Source: Ruminococcus sp.
GTDB lineage: Bacteria; Bacillota; Clostridia; Oscillospirales; Ruminococcaceae
Direction: 5' to 3'
NCBI GenBank assembly: GCA_029062165.1
Contig: JAIDQQ010000023.1
Span: 212,368-276,367 of the forward strand
Length of the DNA: 64,000 nucleotides
Of this stretch, positions 26,906 to 35,896 are shown piece after piece (position 1 is the first letter of the stretch; every line of letters starts with the position of its first letter). A program made the translations under genes and the position numbers. The notes under the pieces are model-generated. The model had not been told where the DNA came from and did no database searches. It worked only from the letters and a program-made list of their open reading frames with translations.

Positions 26906-28186
26906 TCAGAGGGTAAGAAGTCCGCTGTCAAGCATTTCCTGTACCGCAAGCAGAACTCCTGTTTTTCCGCTTGTGTAGGTTATACCGCCCTGCATCCATA
27001 CTGCAAAAGGTTCACGTATGGGAGCGTCGGCGGAAAGTTCAATAGACGCACCGTTAGTAAACGCACCGGCAGCCATGATTACCTTATCCGAATACCCTGG
27101 CATATCCCATGCTTCAGGAGTTACGAAAGAATCAACTGGCGCACCTTTCTGAATACCTCTGCAAAACGCTGTAAGTAATTCTTCGTTGCCGAGTTTCACA
27201 GCGGTTATAATATCGCCTCGCTTATCGTCCTTACGTGGAGAACACTCAAAGCCTAACATACTTAACAATTCGCTTGCGAATGCGGAAGTTTTTATAGCAT
27301 TTGCAACGACGTCCGGAGCGAAGAAAAGACCCAGTAAAATTTCACGATTCATGCCGAGTGTACAGCCTACTTCCTTGCCCATACCCACACAGGTCAGACG
27401 GTAGGAACATAATTCTATAAGGTCAGCACGTCCGGCAATGTATCCGCCTGTACGTGCTATTCCGCCACCGGCATTTTTTATAAGCGAACCTATTATTATA
27501 TCCGCACCGGCTTGTACAGGTTCGTATTCTTCGACAAACTCGCCATAGCAGTTATCAACCATTACTATAATATCATGATTACCCTTTTTTGCGGAAATAA
27601 TCATCTTTTCAATATCTTCCACAGTGAAAGCCGGTCTAAGTGAGTAACCTCGTGAACGCTGTATGTACGCTATTTTAGCACCTTTTACTGATTTTTCAAT
27701 TTTATCGTAATCGGGTGTACCGTCGGTGAGCAGGTCAACCTGACCGTATTCAATGCCGTAATCCATTAACGAACCGTTACCGGATTTTCCGGAAATACCT
27801 ATGACTTCTTCTAAAGTGTCATAAGGTTTGCCGGTTATGGAAACCATCTTGTCACCGGTGCGGAGAACTCCGAAAAGAGCCGTCGAAAGTGCATGAGTAC
27901 CGGAAACAAAATTGAATCTCACAAGGGCGTCTTCCGTACCGAATGCCTGTGCAAAAACCTTGTCAATAACTTCCCTGCCGATATCGCCGTAGCCGTAACC
28001 GGTAGAGCCATAGAAACACGGTTCACTTACTTTATTATCGGAAAATGCTTTCAGGACTTTAAGACCGTTATATTCGGCGATACTTTCTATACGGCGGAAT
28101 GCTTCCATACAGTTTTTTTCAGCCTGTTCAGCGATTTCAAGAAGTTTTTCATTGAAGTCATAAATTTTATTTAAATTATTTTTCAT
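26906..28186 (-). CDS. Methionine gamma-lyase/aluminium-resistance family PLP enzyme
   Basis: A 426-residue fold-type I PLP protein of the Met_gamma_lyase family (YnbB-like). Typical segments are CFYGSTGYGYGDIGRE (about residue 57), FVSGTHALSTALFG (about 95), MVDNCYGEFVE (about 208) and the probable Schiff-base Lys in GSLIKNAGGGIA (about 236). The reaction in vivo is uncertain; the family is described as Cys/Met lyases and as aluminium resistance proteins. Its start overlaps the preceding GNAT gene by 11 bases. Confidence 0.9.
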   Translation of the reverse strand: MKNNLNKIYDFNEKLLEIAEQAEKNCMEAFRRIESIAEYNGLKVLKAFSDNKVSEPCFYGSTGYGYGDIGREVIDKVFAQAFGTEDALVRFNFVSGTHALSTALFGVLRTGDKMVSITGKPYDTLEEVIGISGKSGNGSLMDYGIEYGQVDLLTDGTPDYDKIEKSVKGAKIAYIQRSRGYSLRPAFTVEDIEKMIISAKKGNHDIIVMVDNCYGEFVEEYEPVQAGADIIIGSLIKNAGGGIARTGGYIAGRADLIELCSYRLTCVGMGKEVGCTLGMNREILLGLFFAPDVVANAIKTSAFASELLSMLGFECSPRKDDKRGDIITAVKLGNEELLTAFCRGIQKGAPVDSFVTPEAWDMPGYSDKVIMAAGAFTNGASIELSADAPIREPFAVWMQGGITYTSGKTGVLLAVQEMLDSGLLTL

Positions 28187-28976
28187 TTGTTAATTTCCCT
28201 TTCGTTAAACTATCTTTTTCAACGTCCATACGTTCAAGGACTATTTCCTTTTCAGTTTCCATGAAGCCTATTTCACGATAGAAACTTACTCTTACATCGA
28301 GTGCCATGAGATACGCTTTTTTGTCCAGACCGTTAAAAAATCCGGCAAGCCAGCGTAAAAAATCACGTGCGTAACCTCTGCCCCTTGCGGATTCAGTAGT
28401 AGCAACCTGTCCGATTAAGACGACGTTTTCAACATCAAAGACCGCCGAGGCAGTAGTTGAATTTCTGTAGGTGAAAGTCCGGCTTATACCGTGACGGCAT
28501 CTGTGTGAAGTATCGGTATACCACAGCGAAAAATCGGCTATATTAGGAAAACCCTCACTTAAAATCTTATAGACGTCCGGTAAATGCGGGTTGAAGTCGA
28601 CGTAATCTTCAACGGATTCAACCGGCTGACTGTCCGGAATAAGTTCAAATATGGTGCGGTTTAACTGCTGATAGTGTTCATGCAGACCGATATTTTCAAG
28701 AATATGTTGCGAACCCTCTACACGAAACGGAAGATTCATATTTATAAAAAGTTCTATTTCGTCTATATTTTTAAGATTATCGTCGTCACATATTATGAGA
28801 GTTGAATTTATCATGAACATAAAACCAGTAGCATTACCGTCGGAAATCTTATAGAAACGGCAGAAGTCATAGCCTGTACCGTATGCCTTCAGATACGCAA
28901 GCATTTTACGTCCGGACAAAGTTTTCAGAAGTAAATTCCTGTCAAATTCGCATTCATGTCCGATAAGTTTAATCAT
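28176..28976 (-). CDS. GNAT-family N-acetyltransferase
   Basis: A 266-residue protein with a C-terminal GNAT fold. Motif A with the acetyl-CoA loop is VATTESARGRGYARDFLRWL (about residue 190); the preceding strand is NVVLIGQ and the C-terminal FYREIGFMETEKEI is the usual GNAT ending. The N-terminal 100 residues are a less conserved extension. It overlaps the peptidase upstream by 4 bases and the PLP gene downstream by 11, so the three are translationally coupled. Substrate unknown. Confidence 0.85.
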   Translation of the reverse strand: MIKLIGHECEFDRNLLLKTLSGRKMLAYLKAYGTGYDFCRFYKISDGNATGFMFMINSTLIICDDDNLKNIDEIELFINMNLPFRVEGSQHILENIGLHEHYQQLNRTIFELIPDSQPVESVEDYVDFNPHLPDVYKILSEGFPNIADFSLWYTDTSHRCRHGISRTFTYRNSTTASAVFDVENVVLIGQVATTESARGRGYARDFLRWLAGFFNGLDKKAYLMALDVRVSFYREIGFMETEKEIVLERMDVEKDSLTKGKLTNEK

Positions 28977-29989
28977 AACTCCTGAATCCTTTCAGCGAGT
29001 TTTTTAACGAGTATGTAGGAATTTTCAAAGTCTTCCGGATTGATGACGCATGACGCAGAATGTAAATATCTGCACGGTACGGAAACGGCGATAGTACGTA
29101 TACCCTTTCCGGTAATGTGTATAGCTCCGGCATCATTACCACCGGCAATCATAGTTTTTGTCTGACAGGGTATATTATTCATGCGTGCGGTATCAAATGC
29201 GAGGTTGTAAAGTTCTCTGTCATAGACCGTACTTCTGTCCATGAACGATACTACACCGCCACCGCCAAGCGAACATACTTTTTTGTTACCGGAAACGCCG
29301 TCAATGTCGGAAGCGGTAGTAGCTTCTATTACTATAGCAAAATCAGGTTGTACGGTAAATGCCGATACTCTTGACCCTCTTAGACCTATTTCCTCCTGTG
29401 TGTTGAAAACAAAATACGTATCATATTCGGGTTGTTCCTGAATAAGACGTATCATAATTGCACAACCTGCTCTGTCGTCGATAGCCTTTGCCTTTATGTG
29501 ATTTCCGGATTCAGTGAAATCAGATACAAAATAGATACAGTCGCCCAGTGTGACGTATTTTTCAGCGTCTTGTTTGTTTTCCGCACCTATGTCAATGTAC
29601 ATACTTCTTATATCCGGAGATTTTTCCCTTTTTTCTTTAGACAGATTATGTACAGCAGTAGAACCTACCACGCCATTGAGATTATTTTTTCCTACTGTAA
29701 CCTGTCTGCCGATAGTCACTACGGAATCAACACCGCCTACAGTATCGAATGAAAGAGTGCCGTCCGGATTGATACCTGTAACTATAAAACCTACTTCGTC
29801 CATATGGGCGCAAATCATAAGTTTCTTGTCTGAAATTTTTCTGCCCTTACGGAAACATATGAGATTTCCGAGGGGGTCAACGGTATATTCGCAGAAGTCC
29901 TTAATCTTTCCGGTAATTACTTCACGTACTGTTTTTTCGTCACCGGAAATACTATTGACTGAACACAGTTCTTTGAGTAAATTTTTCAT
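28973..29989 (-). CDS. M42 family aminopeptidase
   Basis: A 338-residue metallo-aminopeptidase of the M42 (cellulase M/TET) family, a dodecameric cytosolic peptidase. Metal and catalytic motifs are MICAHMDEVGFIV (about residue 62), KAIDDRAGCAIM (about 170) and FNTQEEIGLRGS (about 202). The start at 29989 follows GAAAGGA. A longer frame from 30037 would be encoded by the palindromic repeat and is rejected. Confidence 0.92.
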   Translation of the reverse strand: MKNLLKELCSVNSISGDEKTVREVITGKIKDFCEYTVDPLGNLICFRKGRKISDKKLMICAHMDEVGFIVTGINPDGTLSFDTVGGVDSVVTIGRQVTVGKNNLNGVVGSTAVHNLSKEKREKSPDIRSMYIDIGAENKQDAEKYVTLGDCIYFVSDFTESGNHIKAKAIDDRAGCAIMIRLIQEQPEYDTYFVFNTQEEIGLRGSRVSAFTVQPDFAIVIEATTASDIDGVSGNKKVCSLGGGGVVSFMDRSTVYDRELYNLAFDTARMNNIPCQTKTMIAGGNDAGAIHITGKGIRTIAVSVPCRYLHSASCVINPEDFENSYILVKKLAERIQEL

Positions 29990-30006
29990 AGATAATATCC
30001 TTTCAT

Positions 30007-30079
30007 TATAATTCATAATGTATAATTCATAATTCATAATTAAAACAATTATGCATTATGCATTCTTAATTATGAATTG
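30007..30079. repeat. AT-rich palindromic intergenic repeat, copy B
   Basis: TAATTCATAATGTATAATTC plus AATTCATAATTA on the left faces AATTATGCATTATGCATTC and TTAATTATGAATTG on the right. The last seven codons of the upstream peptidase (QFIIKNA) are spelled by this repeat. Confidence 0.65.
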
Positions 30080-31066
30080 TGAAATAAGTTCTCCTGTATA
30101 GCGTATGTCTTCTAAGTCAATCACTTCAACCGGTGTATGCATATTTCTTAACGGTATTGAAATTGTACAGGCTTCCGCACCGTCACGGCATACGGAATAC
30201 TGGTCAGCATTGGTGGAAGTCAGACCGTTCATGACTTCAATCTGATACGGTATGTTATTTTTCTGTGCGATATCTATAAGACTATCCGAAATACGTCTTG
30301 AAAGTGACGGAGATATACCAATCATAGCACCCTTTCCGAGTTTACCGCATTTCAACTCATTTTCCCCGACAGCATAAGCAAAACTTACATCTACAGCCAG
30401 TGCTATATCCGGATTGATTTCAAAAGCACCGGTTTTCGCACCACGTTCGCCGAGTTCTTCCTGTACCGAGAAGATAACAGTCACGTTATACTTCAACGGC
30501 TTATTACGGAGCAGGTCAAGGGCGTACAGAATAGCGGTCATGCCGGAACGGTCATCGAAAGCACCACCGGTAACACGGTTATTAAGTAACTGCTGACATT
30601 TAACGTCAAAAGTAATCGTATCGCCGAGTGATACAATTTCTTCGAGTTCAGATTTAGTCAGACCGGTATCTATTGCAACGTCATTGAAAGACGGTACGGA
30701 ATTACTGTCGGAGAGGTGCGGAGGTACGGAACATATTACGCCTTTAACGTCGTGTTTACCGTGAATCACAACAGGTTGTGCCGGAAGAAGTCTCCTGTCG
30801 ATACCGCCGAGATTTCCGACTTTTATGAAACCGTCGTCAGTAATGTAGGTTACAATAAAGCCAATCTGGTCAATGTGTGCGTCAAGTACCAGTTCCGGAA
30901 GATTTTCATTTTTCGTGCCGAAACGTCCTGTGACATTACCGTTTTTTATTACGGCGTCGGGACAGTATTTTTTCAGCATTTCAAGGGCTTTTTCCGAAAC
31001 GTTCTTTTCACTGCCGGAAGCTCCGGAAGTTTCGGATAATTCAAAAAGTGTTTCTTTGATATTCAT
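30056..31066 (-). CDS. M42 family aminopeptidase, second copy
   Basis: A 336-residue paralogue of the following gene. Motifs are VLDAHIDQIGFIV (about residue 60), GGAFDDRSGMTAIL (about 165) and FSVQEELGERGAKTG (about 200). Both paralogues keep the metal His/Asp and the catalytic Glu pair. The two may form hetero-oligomers with different specificities, as tandem M42 enzymes do in other bacteria. The C-terminus lies within an AT-rich repeat. It is the first gene of a four-gene unit running to 26906. Confidence 0.92.
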   Translation of the reverse strand: MNIKETLFELSETSGASGSEKNVSEKALEMLKKYCPDAVIKNGNVTGRFGTKNENLPELVLDAHIDQIGFIVTYITDDGFIKVGNLGGIDRRLLPAQPVVIHGKHDVKGVICSVPPHLSDSNSVPSFNDVAIDTGLTKSELEEIVSLGDTITFDVKCQQLLNNRVTGGAFDDRSGMTAILYALDLLRNKPLKYNVTVIFSVQEELGERGAKTGAFEINPDIALAVDVSFAYAVGENELKCGKLGKGAMIGISPSLSRRISDSLIDIAQKNNIPYQIEVMNGLTSTNADQYSVCRDGAEACTISIPLRNMHTPVEVIDLEDIRYTGELISQFIIKNA

Positions 31067-31096
31067 AAAAAAATTCCTTTCTTTTCAGATACTTCT

Positions 31097-31125
31097 ATTA
31101 TATCACTTATTTTTTAATTTGTCTA
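31097..31125 (-). promoter_or_regulatory. Promoter for the M42-GNAT-PLP unit
   Basis: On the - strand TAGACA, 17-base spacer, TATAAT, about 31 bases before the start at 31066. It diverges from the gltX promoter. Confidence 0.75.
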
Positions 31126-31148
31126 CTTTTTTTACGGAAATGAAGTTA

Positions 31149-31177
31149 TTGACAAACTTTTCCGAGTATGCTATAAT
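31149..31177 (+). promoter_or_regulatory. Promoter for gltX
   Basis: TTGACA, 17-base spacer, TATAAT with the extended TG one base upstream. The start is 39 bases on. Confidence 0.92.
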
Positions 31178-31215
31178 TTATCTGATAATTTTATAAAAAG
31201 GAATGATTTTATTTT

Positions 31216-32865
31216 ATGGATTTCAAATTACTTGCAGATGTACTTTTTCCGGATATAAAGGAAACTCCGGAAGATATTGCGGAACGTTTTCCGGCACGTA
31301 ATCTGCCGTCGGGTGCGTGCGTGACACGTATAGGACCAAGCCCGACAGGTTTCGTACATCTCGGGAATCTCTACAATGCCATTATTGCGGAAAGACTTGC
31401 ACACCAGTCCGGAGGTATTTTTTATTTAAGAATCGAAGATACCGACAATAAAAGAGAAGTCGCCGGAGCTGTTGAAACTCTCATAAACGCCATGAATTAT
31501 TTCGGCGTTGAGTTTGACGAGGGTGCTACTTCCGACGGTGATAAAGGTTCTTATGCCCCCTACAGACAGCGACAAAGAAAAAATATATATCAGGTTTTTG
31601 CGAAGTATCTCGTACAGCAGGGCAAAGCATATCCGTGTTTCCTGACCGCTGAAGAACTCGATACCATACGTGAACAGCAGACCGTCAATAAAGAAACCCC
31701 TGGTATTTACGGAAAATACGCCGAAAAAAGCCGTAGTTTAACTATTGAACAGATTCAGGATAACATTTCTGCCGGTATGCCGTGGGTACTCCGTTACAGA
31801 GGCGTCGAGACCGGCGAATATATAACAGTAAATGATGCCGTCCGTGGTAAACTCGAAATGCCACGTAACAATATGGATTTTGTACTTCTCAAGAGCGACG
31901 GCATACCGACTTATCACTTCGCACACGTCATAGATGACCATTTCATGTACTCCACACACGTCATAAGAGGTGAGGAATGGTTATCCTCATTGCCTATGCA
32001 CGTCGAATTATTTGACGTCCTCGGCTGGAATCAGCCTATATACTGTCATACGGCAACCCTCATGAAAATGGACGGCGGTAGCAAGCGTAAACTTTCCAAA
32101 CGCAAAGACCCTGAACTTGCATTATCGTACTATCAGCAGGAAGGCATTTCACAGGACGCTGTATGGGAATTTCTGCTTACTCTTCTTAACTCCAATTTTG
32201 AGGAGTGGAGACTTGCAAATCCGGATTCTGATTATAAGGATTTCCCTTATACTCTGGAAAAAATGTCAATATCGGGGGCGTTGGTTGATTTGGACAAACT
32301 CCGTGACATCTCAAAGAACGTCATATGTCATATGACAGCGGAGCAGGTTTACGGAAAATGGCTTGAATGGTGTGAGAATTACAATACAGATTTTGCGGAA
32401 CTGATTAAAAAATATCCGGAAAGAACACTGTCGGCACTGAACGTCGGCAAAGGTGGTAATAAACCACGTAAAGACCTCGAAACATGGAAACAGGCTTGCG
32501 ATTTCATGAGTTTCTGGTATGACGAGACTTTCACGGTACAGGACGATATTAAGAACGAATCCGACGAAGATACAGTAAAGATTTTCTTTGAAAAATATCT
32601 TGAAACATACAATCATAACGACGATTCTTCCGAATGGTTCGCAAAGGTAAAGGCTATCACCGAAGAACTCGGCTTTGCAGTAAAGCCTAAGGATTTCAGG
32701 AAAAATCCGGACAGTTACAAGGGTAGTATTGTAAATATAACCAATATGCTTAGAATAGCCCTCACAGGACGTGCAAACGCTCCGGATATATGGGAAGTTT
32801 CACACGTACTGGGCGAGGAGATAGTCCGGAAGAGAATTGAAAAATTCATAATGCATAATTCATAA
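31216..32865 (+). CDS. gltX: Glutamate-tRNA ligase
   Basis: A 549-residue class I synthetase that charges tRNA-Glu. The nucleotide motif is GPSPTGFVHLGNLYNA (HIGH region, about residue 36). The tRNA-acceptor region has HVIRGEEWLSSLPMH and the KMSKS equivalent is KRKLSKRKD (about 296). The protein has the long clostridial C-terminal anticodon domain. The start follows AAAAGGAATG. Its last residues (KFIMHNS) are encoded by the AT-rich palindromic repeat. Confidence 0.95.
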   Translation: MDFKLLADVLFPDIKETPEDIAERFPARNLPSGACVTRIGPSPTGFVHLGNLYNAIIAERLAHQSGGIFYLRIEDTDNKREVAGAVETLINAMNYFGVEFDEGATSDGDKGSYAPYRQRQRKNIYQVFAKYLVQQGKAYPCFLTAEELDTIREQQTVNKETPGIYGKYAEKSRSLTIEQIQDNISAGMPWVLRYRGVETGEYITVNDAVRGKLEMPRNNMDFVLLKSDGIPTYHFAHVIDDHFMYSTHVIRGEEWLSSLPMHVELFDVLGWNQPIYCHTATLMKMDGGSKRKLSKRKDPELALSYYQQEGISQDAVWEFLLTLLNSNFEEWRLANPDSDYKDFPYTLEKMSISGALVDLDKLRDISKNVICHMTAEQVYGKWLEWCENYNTDFAELIKKYPERTLSALNVGKGGNKPRKDLETWKQACDFMSFWYDETFTVQDDIKNESDEDTVKIFFEKYLETYNHNDDSSEWFAKVKAITEELGFAVKPKDFRKNPDSYKGSIVNITNMLRIALTGRANAPDIWEVSHVLGEEIVRKRIEKFIMHNS

Positions 32866-32880
32866 TTATTAATTCTTAAT
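32848..32880. repeat. AT-rich palindromic intergenic repeat, copy C
   Basis: AATTCATAATGCATAATTCA followed by TAATTATTAATTCTTAATT. It overlaps the 3' end of gltX and supplies its last codons. Confidence 0.6.
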
Positions 32881-32904
32881 TGAAAAAAAACGGGGTGTTT
32901 GAAT

Positions 32905-34899
32905 ATGTCAGAAAATAAAAAAGATTTTGTAATACCACGTCCGGAGTTTCCAAAGAGGGCGATTGTTACAGGTGGTATGCCATACGGTAACAAGGAACTT
33001 CATTTCGGACACGTCGGCGGAATGTTCGTATTTGCCGATACTTATGCAAGATTCCTCCGTGACCGCATAGGCAAGGAAAATGTTATATTCGTAGGCGGTA
33101 CGGATTGTTACGGCTCACCCATTGCGGAGGGCTGGAGAGTTAAAGTAAATAACGGTGAATTTTCCGGTACTCTCGAAGATTTTGTACAGAAAAATCACGA
33201 CAAACAGAAAGAAACTCTCGATGCTTACGGAATATCGCCGGATTTATTCGGGGCTTCCGGTTTAGGACGTTCAAAGGAAATTCATGCCGAGGTCACGGAC
33301 TGGTTTATAAGTTCGCTGTATAAAAAGGGTCAGCTTGACAAGATTACTACTATGCAGTTTTTCGACGAAAAAGCCGGTGTGTTTCTGAACGGCAGACAGG
33401 TTATAGGAAAGTGTCCGGTTGAGGGCTGTACTTCCGAAAAAGGTTACGCCGACGAATGCGATTTAGGTCATCAGTATATGCCGGAAAATTTAATAAATCC
33501 GGTAAGTACCTTGACAGGCGAAAAGCCTTCTATGAGACCGGTCACAAACTGGTACTTCCGACTTCGTGACTATGAAAAACTTCTGCAGGAATGGGTTGAG
33601 GATATGAAAAAAGATAAGTCAATCCGCCCTGTTGTATGGAAAACTATTTCTGAATTTCTTAAACCGCCGGTCATTTACGTAAAGCGGGAGTTTGAGGAAA
33701 AATATAACGAAATTAGACCTACCATGCCGGAACATACGTACATTGAGGAAAAGAAAAAACCGTCATTCACGATAGAATTTAAGAAATTATCCGATTGTGA
33801 TGAGGCTTGCAAGATTCTGACCGATAATGGCATAAGATACCGTACCGGAAAAACTCTCGTACCTTTCCGCCTGACCGGTAATATAGAATGGGGCGTACCT
33901 GCTCCGGTAATGGACGGTGCAGAGGGTCTGACCGTATGGGTATGGCCTGAATCCCTGTGGGCTCCTATATCGTTCACGCAGACCTATCTTGAAAAATCCG
34001 GCAGAAATCGTAACGAATGGAAAAACTACTGGTGCAGTAAGGATTCTAAAGTTTACCAGTTTATCGGACAGGATAATATTTATTTCTACGGTATCGCAGA
34101 GCCTGCTATGTGGATTGCACAGCAGGAAAATGAAGTCAAATCTGCTGATATTCCCGACGGTGAATTACAGATGCCTGTCATAGTTGCAAATCACCATATA
34201 CTTTTCCTTGACAAAAAAGCTTCAAGTTCCGGAGACGTAAAACCACCTATGGCGGACGATTTACTTAATCACTATACACCCGAACAACTCCGTATGCACT
34301 GGTTGGGATTAGGTCTCGGACAGCGTTCTGTAAGTTTCATGCCAAAACCTTATAATCCGCTTGCAAAGCCGGAAGATTCTGACCCTGTTGTGAAAGACGG
34401 TCTGTTACTGTCAAACGTATTCAACAGAATGATTAGGACAGCGTTCTATACCACACAGAAAGAACTGGACGGAATTATGCCGTCGGTAGCACCGGAAGAA
34501 AAATTCGTCAAGGAAGCTGAAAAGGCAGTCCTCGAATTTGAACGTCATATGTCAAAATTTGCGTTCCACCAGTGTACGTACGTTCTCGACAGCTATATAA
34601 GAAACGGTAGTAAATATATGTCAAAGAACGTCACAGCAGACGCCGACGACAAGGAAAAACTTTCACAGGCACTTGCGAACCTTTTCTATATGATACGTAT
34701 TGCCGGAATACTTCTTCACCCGTTAGCACCGTTTGGTACAGAAAAATTACGTGAATACTTACAGGTAGATGATAAAATATGGTCATGGGAAACTATTCTG
34801 CAACCGCTGACCTATTTCACAGGCGAAAACCATAAACTTAAATTCTTACCGCCTCGGACGGACTTCTTTACACGTCACGAGAGCCAATTTGAAAACTGA
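32905..34899 (+). CDS. metG: Methionine-tRNA ligase, divergent
   Basis: A 664-residue class I synthetase of the MetRS group. The HIGH motif is GNKELHFGHVGG (about residue 30) and GTDCYGSPIAEG follows. A zinc knuckle region (KCPVEGCTSEKGYADEC, about 170) lies in the connective domain. The loop expected to be KMSKS reads KKASSSGD (about 435), so the second lysine is missing. There is no C-terminal EMAP-like tRNA-binding domain. It may be an active divergent MetRS or a paralogue. The ATG at 32905 follows GGGGTG; the TTG at 32899 is too close. It follows gltX by 39 bases. Confidence 0.8.
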   Translation: MSENKKDFVIPRPEFPKRAIVTGGMPYGNKELHFGHVGGMFVFADTYARFLRDRIGKENVIFVGGTDCYGSPIAEGWRVKVNNGEFSGTLEDFVQKNHDKQKETLDAYGISPDLFGASGLGRSKEIHAEVTDWFISSLYKKGQLDKITTMQFFDEKAGVFLNGRQVIGKCPVEGCTSEKGYADECDLGHQYMPENLINPVSTLTGEKPSMRPVTNWYFRLRDYEKLLQEWVEDMKKDKSIRPVVWKTISEFLKPPVIYVKREFEEKYNEIRPTMPEHTYIEEKKKPSFTIEFKKLSDCDEACKILTDNGIRYRTGKTLVPFRLTGNIEWGVPAPVMDGAEGLTVWVWPESLWAPISFTQTYLEKSGRNRNEWKNYWCSKDSKVYQFIGQDNIYFYGIAEPAMWIAQQENEVKSADIPDGELQMPVIVANHHILFLDKKASSSGDVKPPMADDLLNHYTPEQLRMHWLGLGLGQRSVSFMPKPYNPLAKPEDSDPVVKDGLLLSNVFNRMIRTAFYTTQKELDGIMPSVAPEEKFVKEAEKAVLEFERHMSKFAFHQCTYVLDSYIRNGSKYMSKNVTADADDKEKLSQALANLFYMIRIAGILLHPLAPFGTEKLREYLQVDDKIWSWETILQPLTYFTGENHKLKFLPPRTDFFTRHESQFEN

Positions 34900-34906
34900 A
34901 CAGACA

Positions 34907-34992
34907 GTCGGGGGAGCGTGCGGACACGCTGAGAGGGAGTTTATCACTCCGACCCTTTGAACCTGATACGGATAATGCCGGTGCAGGAAGAC
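34907..34992 (+). promoter_or_regulatory. TPP riboswitch (THI element)
   Basis: The conserved thi-box parts are present in order: GGGGAGCG...CGCTGAGAGG (34911-34936), GACCCTTTGAACCTGAT (34951-34966) and GGATAATGCCGG...GCAGGAAG (34970-34990). It begins 8 bases after the metG stop and is followed by an intrinsic terminator, so TPP should stop transcription before thiS. Confidence 0.95.
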
Positions 34993-35006
34993 CTTGATTT
35001 TTACAG

Positions 35007-35040
35007 GGAAACTGCATTTATTTGTAGTTTCCTTTTTTTT
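35007..35040 (+). terminator. Riboswitch-controlled terminator before thiS
   Basis: Ten-pair stem GGAAACTGCA/TGTAGTTTCC (one G-U) and eight T, 14 bases after the riboswitch aptamer. It is the expression platform. Confidence 0.9.
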
Positions 35041-35053
35041 GAAGGAGGATAAT

Positions 35054-35245
35054 ATGATAACAGTAAACGGTGAAAAACTTGAATTTTCGGGAAATATTTC
35101 AGGATTGCTTGAAATTCTGGAGTATAACGGAAAACGTGTAGCGGTGGAACTCAATGAGAATATAGTACCGAAAACGGAATATGATAGTACTATTCTTTCC
35201 GACGGCGACAAACTGGAAATAGTACGATTTGTAGGGGGTGGCTGA
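35054..35245 (+). CDS. thiS: Sulfur carrier protein ThiS
   Basis: A 63-residue ubiquitin-like protein that carries the thiazole sulfur as a C-terminal thiocarboxylate. It starts [11 protein letters not shown] and ends RFVGGG, with the Gly-Gly needed for adenylation. The ATG at 35054 follows GAAGGAGG; a longer frame from 34994 would run through the terminator. Confidence 0.95.
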   Translation: MITVNGEKLEFSGNISGLLEILEYNGKRVAVELNENIVPKTEYDSTILSDGDKLEIVRFVGGG

Positions 35246-35248
35246 TTC

Positions 35249-35884
35249 GTGATACCTACTGAAACGGAATTTTTTAACGCCCTGACAGAACGTCACGGAG
35301 CGGATTTACAGAAAAAAATAACGTCGGCGAAAGTTGCAGTATGCGGACTTGGTGGACTTGGTTCAAATATAGCCATAGCACTGGCAAGGGCAGGTATCGG
35401 AAGACTTCACATAATAGACTTCGACAAGGTAGACGTTTCCAACCTGAATCGTCAGCAGTATTCGGCAGAACAGGTGGGAATTTATAAGACAGTCGCCATG
35501 ACCGCAAATCTTAAAGCGATAAATCCGTATTGCAGAATTATTCCGGAAACTGTACGTCTTGACGAAAACAATATACCGGAAATTCTCGGAGATGATGACA
35601 TCATATGCGAGGCTTTCGACAAGCCAGAAGCAAAAGCGGTACTGGTAAATACTGTACTTGAAAAATTTCCGGAAAAGTATATAGTAAGCGGTTCTGGAAT
35701 GGCTGGACTTAATTCGGCGAATACAATTACTACAAGACAGGTCATGAAAAAATTTTATCTGTGTGGCGACGGTATCAGCGATGTTTCCGACGGTACGGGG
35801 CTATTTCTGTCAAGAGTAATGGTATGTGCCGGACATCAGGCAAATATGATACTCCGGATTATCGCCGGAAATCTGAACGTTTAA
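35249..35884 (+). CDS. thiF: ThiS adenylyltransferase ThiF
   Basis: A 211-residue E1-like enzyme that adenylates the ThiS C-terminus. The nucleotide motif CGLGGLGSNIA is near residue 32, DFDKVDVSNLNRQQY near 56 (Arg and Gln of the ATP site), and ICEAFDKPEAK near 118. It is shorter than E. coli ThiF (about 250) and has no CxxC zinc pairs. The start is GTG 3 bases after thiS with GGGGGTGG upstream. Confidence 0.93.
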   Translation: MIPTETEFFNALTERHGADLQKKITSAKVAVCGLGGLGSNIAIALARAGIGRLHIIDFDKVDVSNLNRQQYSAEQVGIYKTVAMTANLKAINPYCRIIPETVRLDENNIPEILGDDDIICEAFDKPEAKAVLVNTVLEKFPEKYIVSGSGMAGLNSANTITTRQVMKKFYLCGDGISDVSDGTGLFLSRVMVCAGHQANMILRIIAGNLNV

Positions 35885-35896
35885 AGGAGATTTTTT

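Noticed and set aside
29990..30037. Longer N-terminus of the M42 peptidase (NYELYIMNYNE)
   Set aside because: It is encoded by the AT-rich repeat and lacks a ribosome site; 29989 has GAAAGGA and the family N-terminus.
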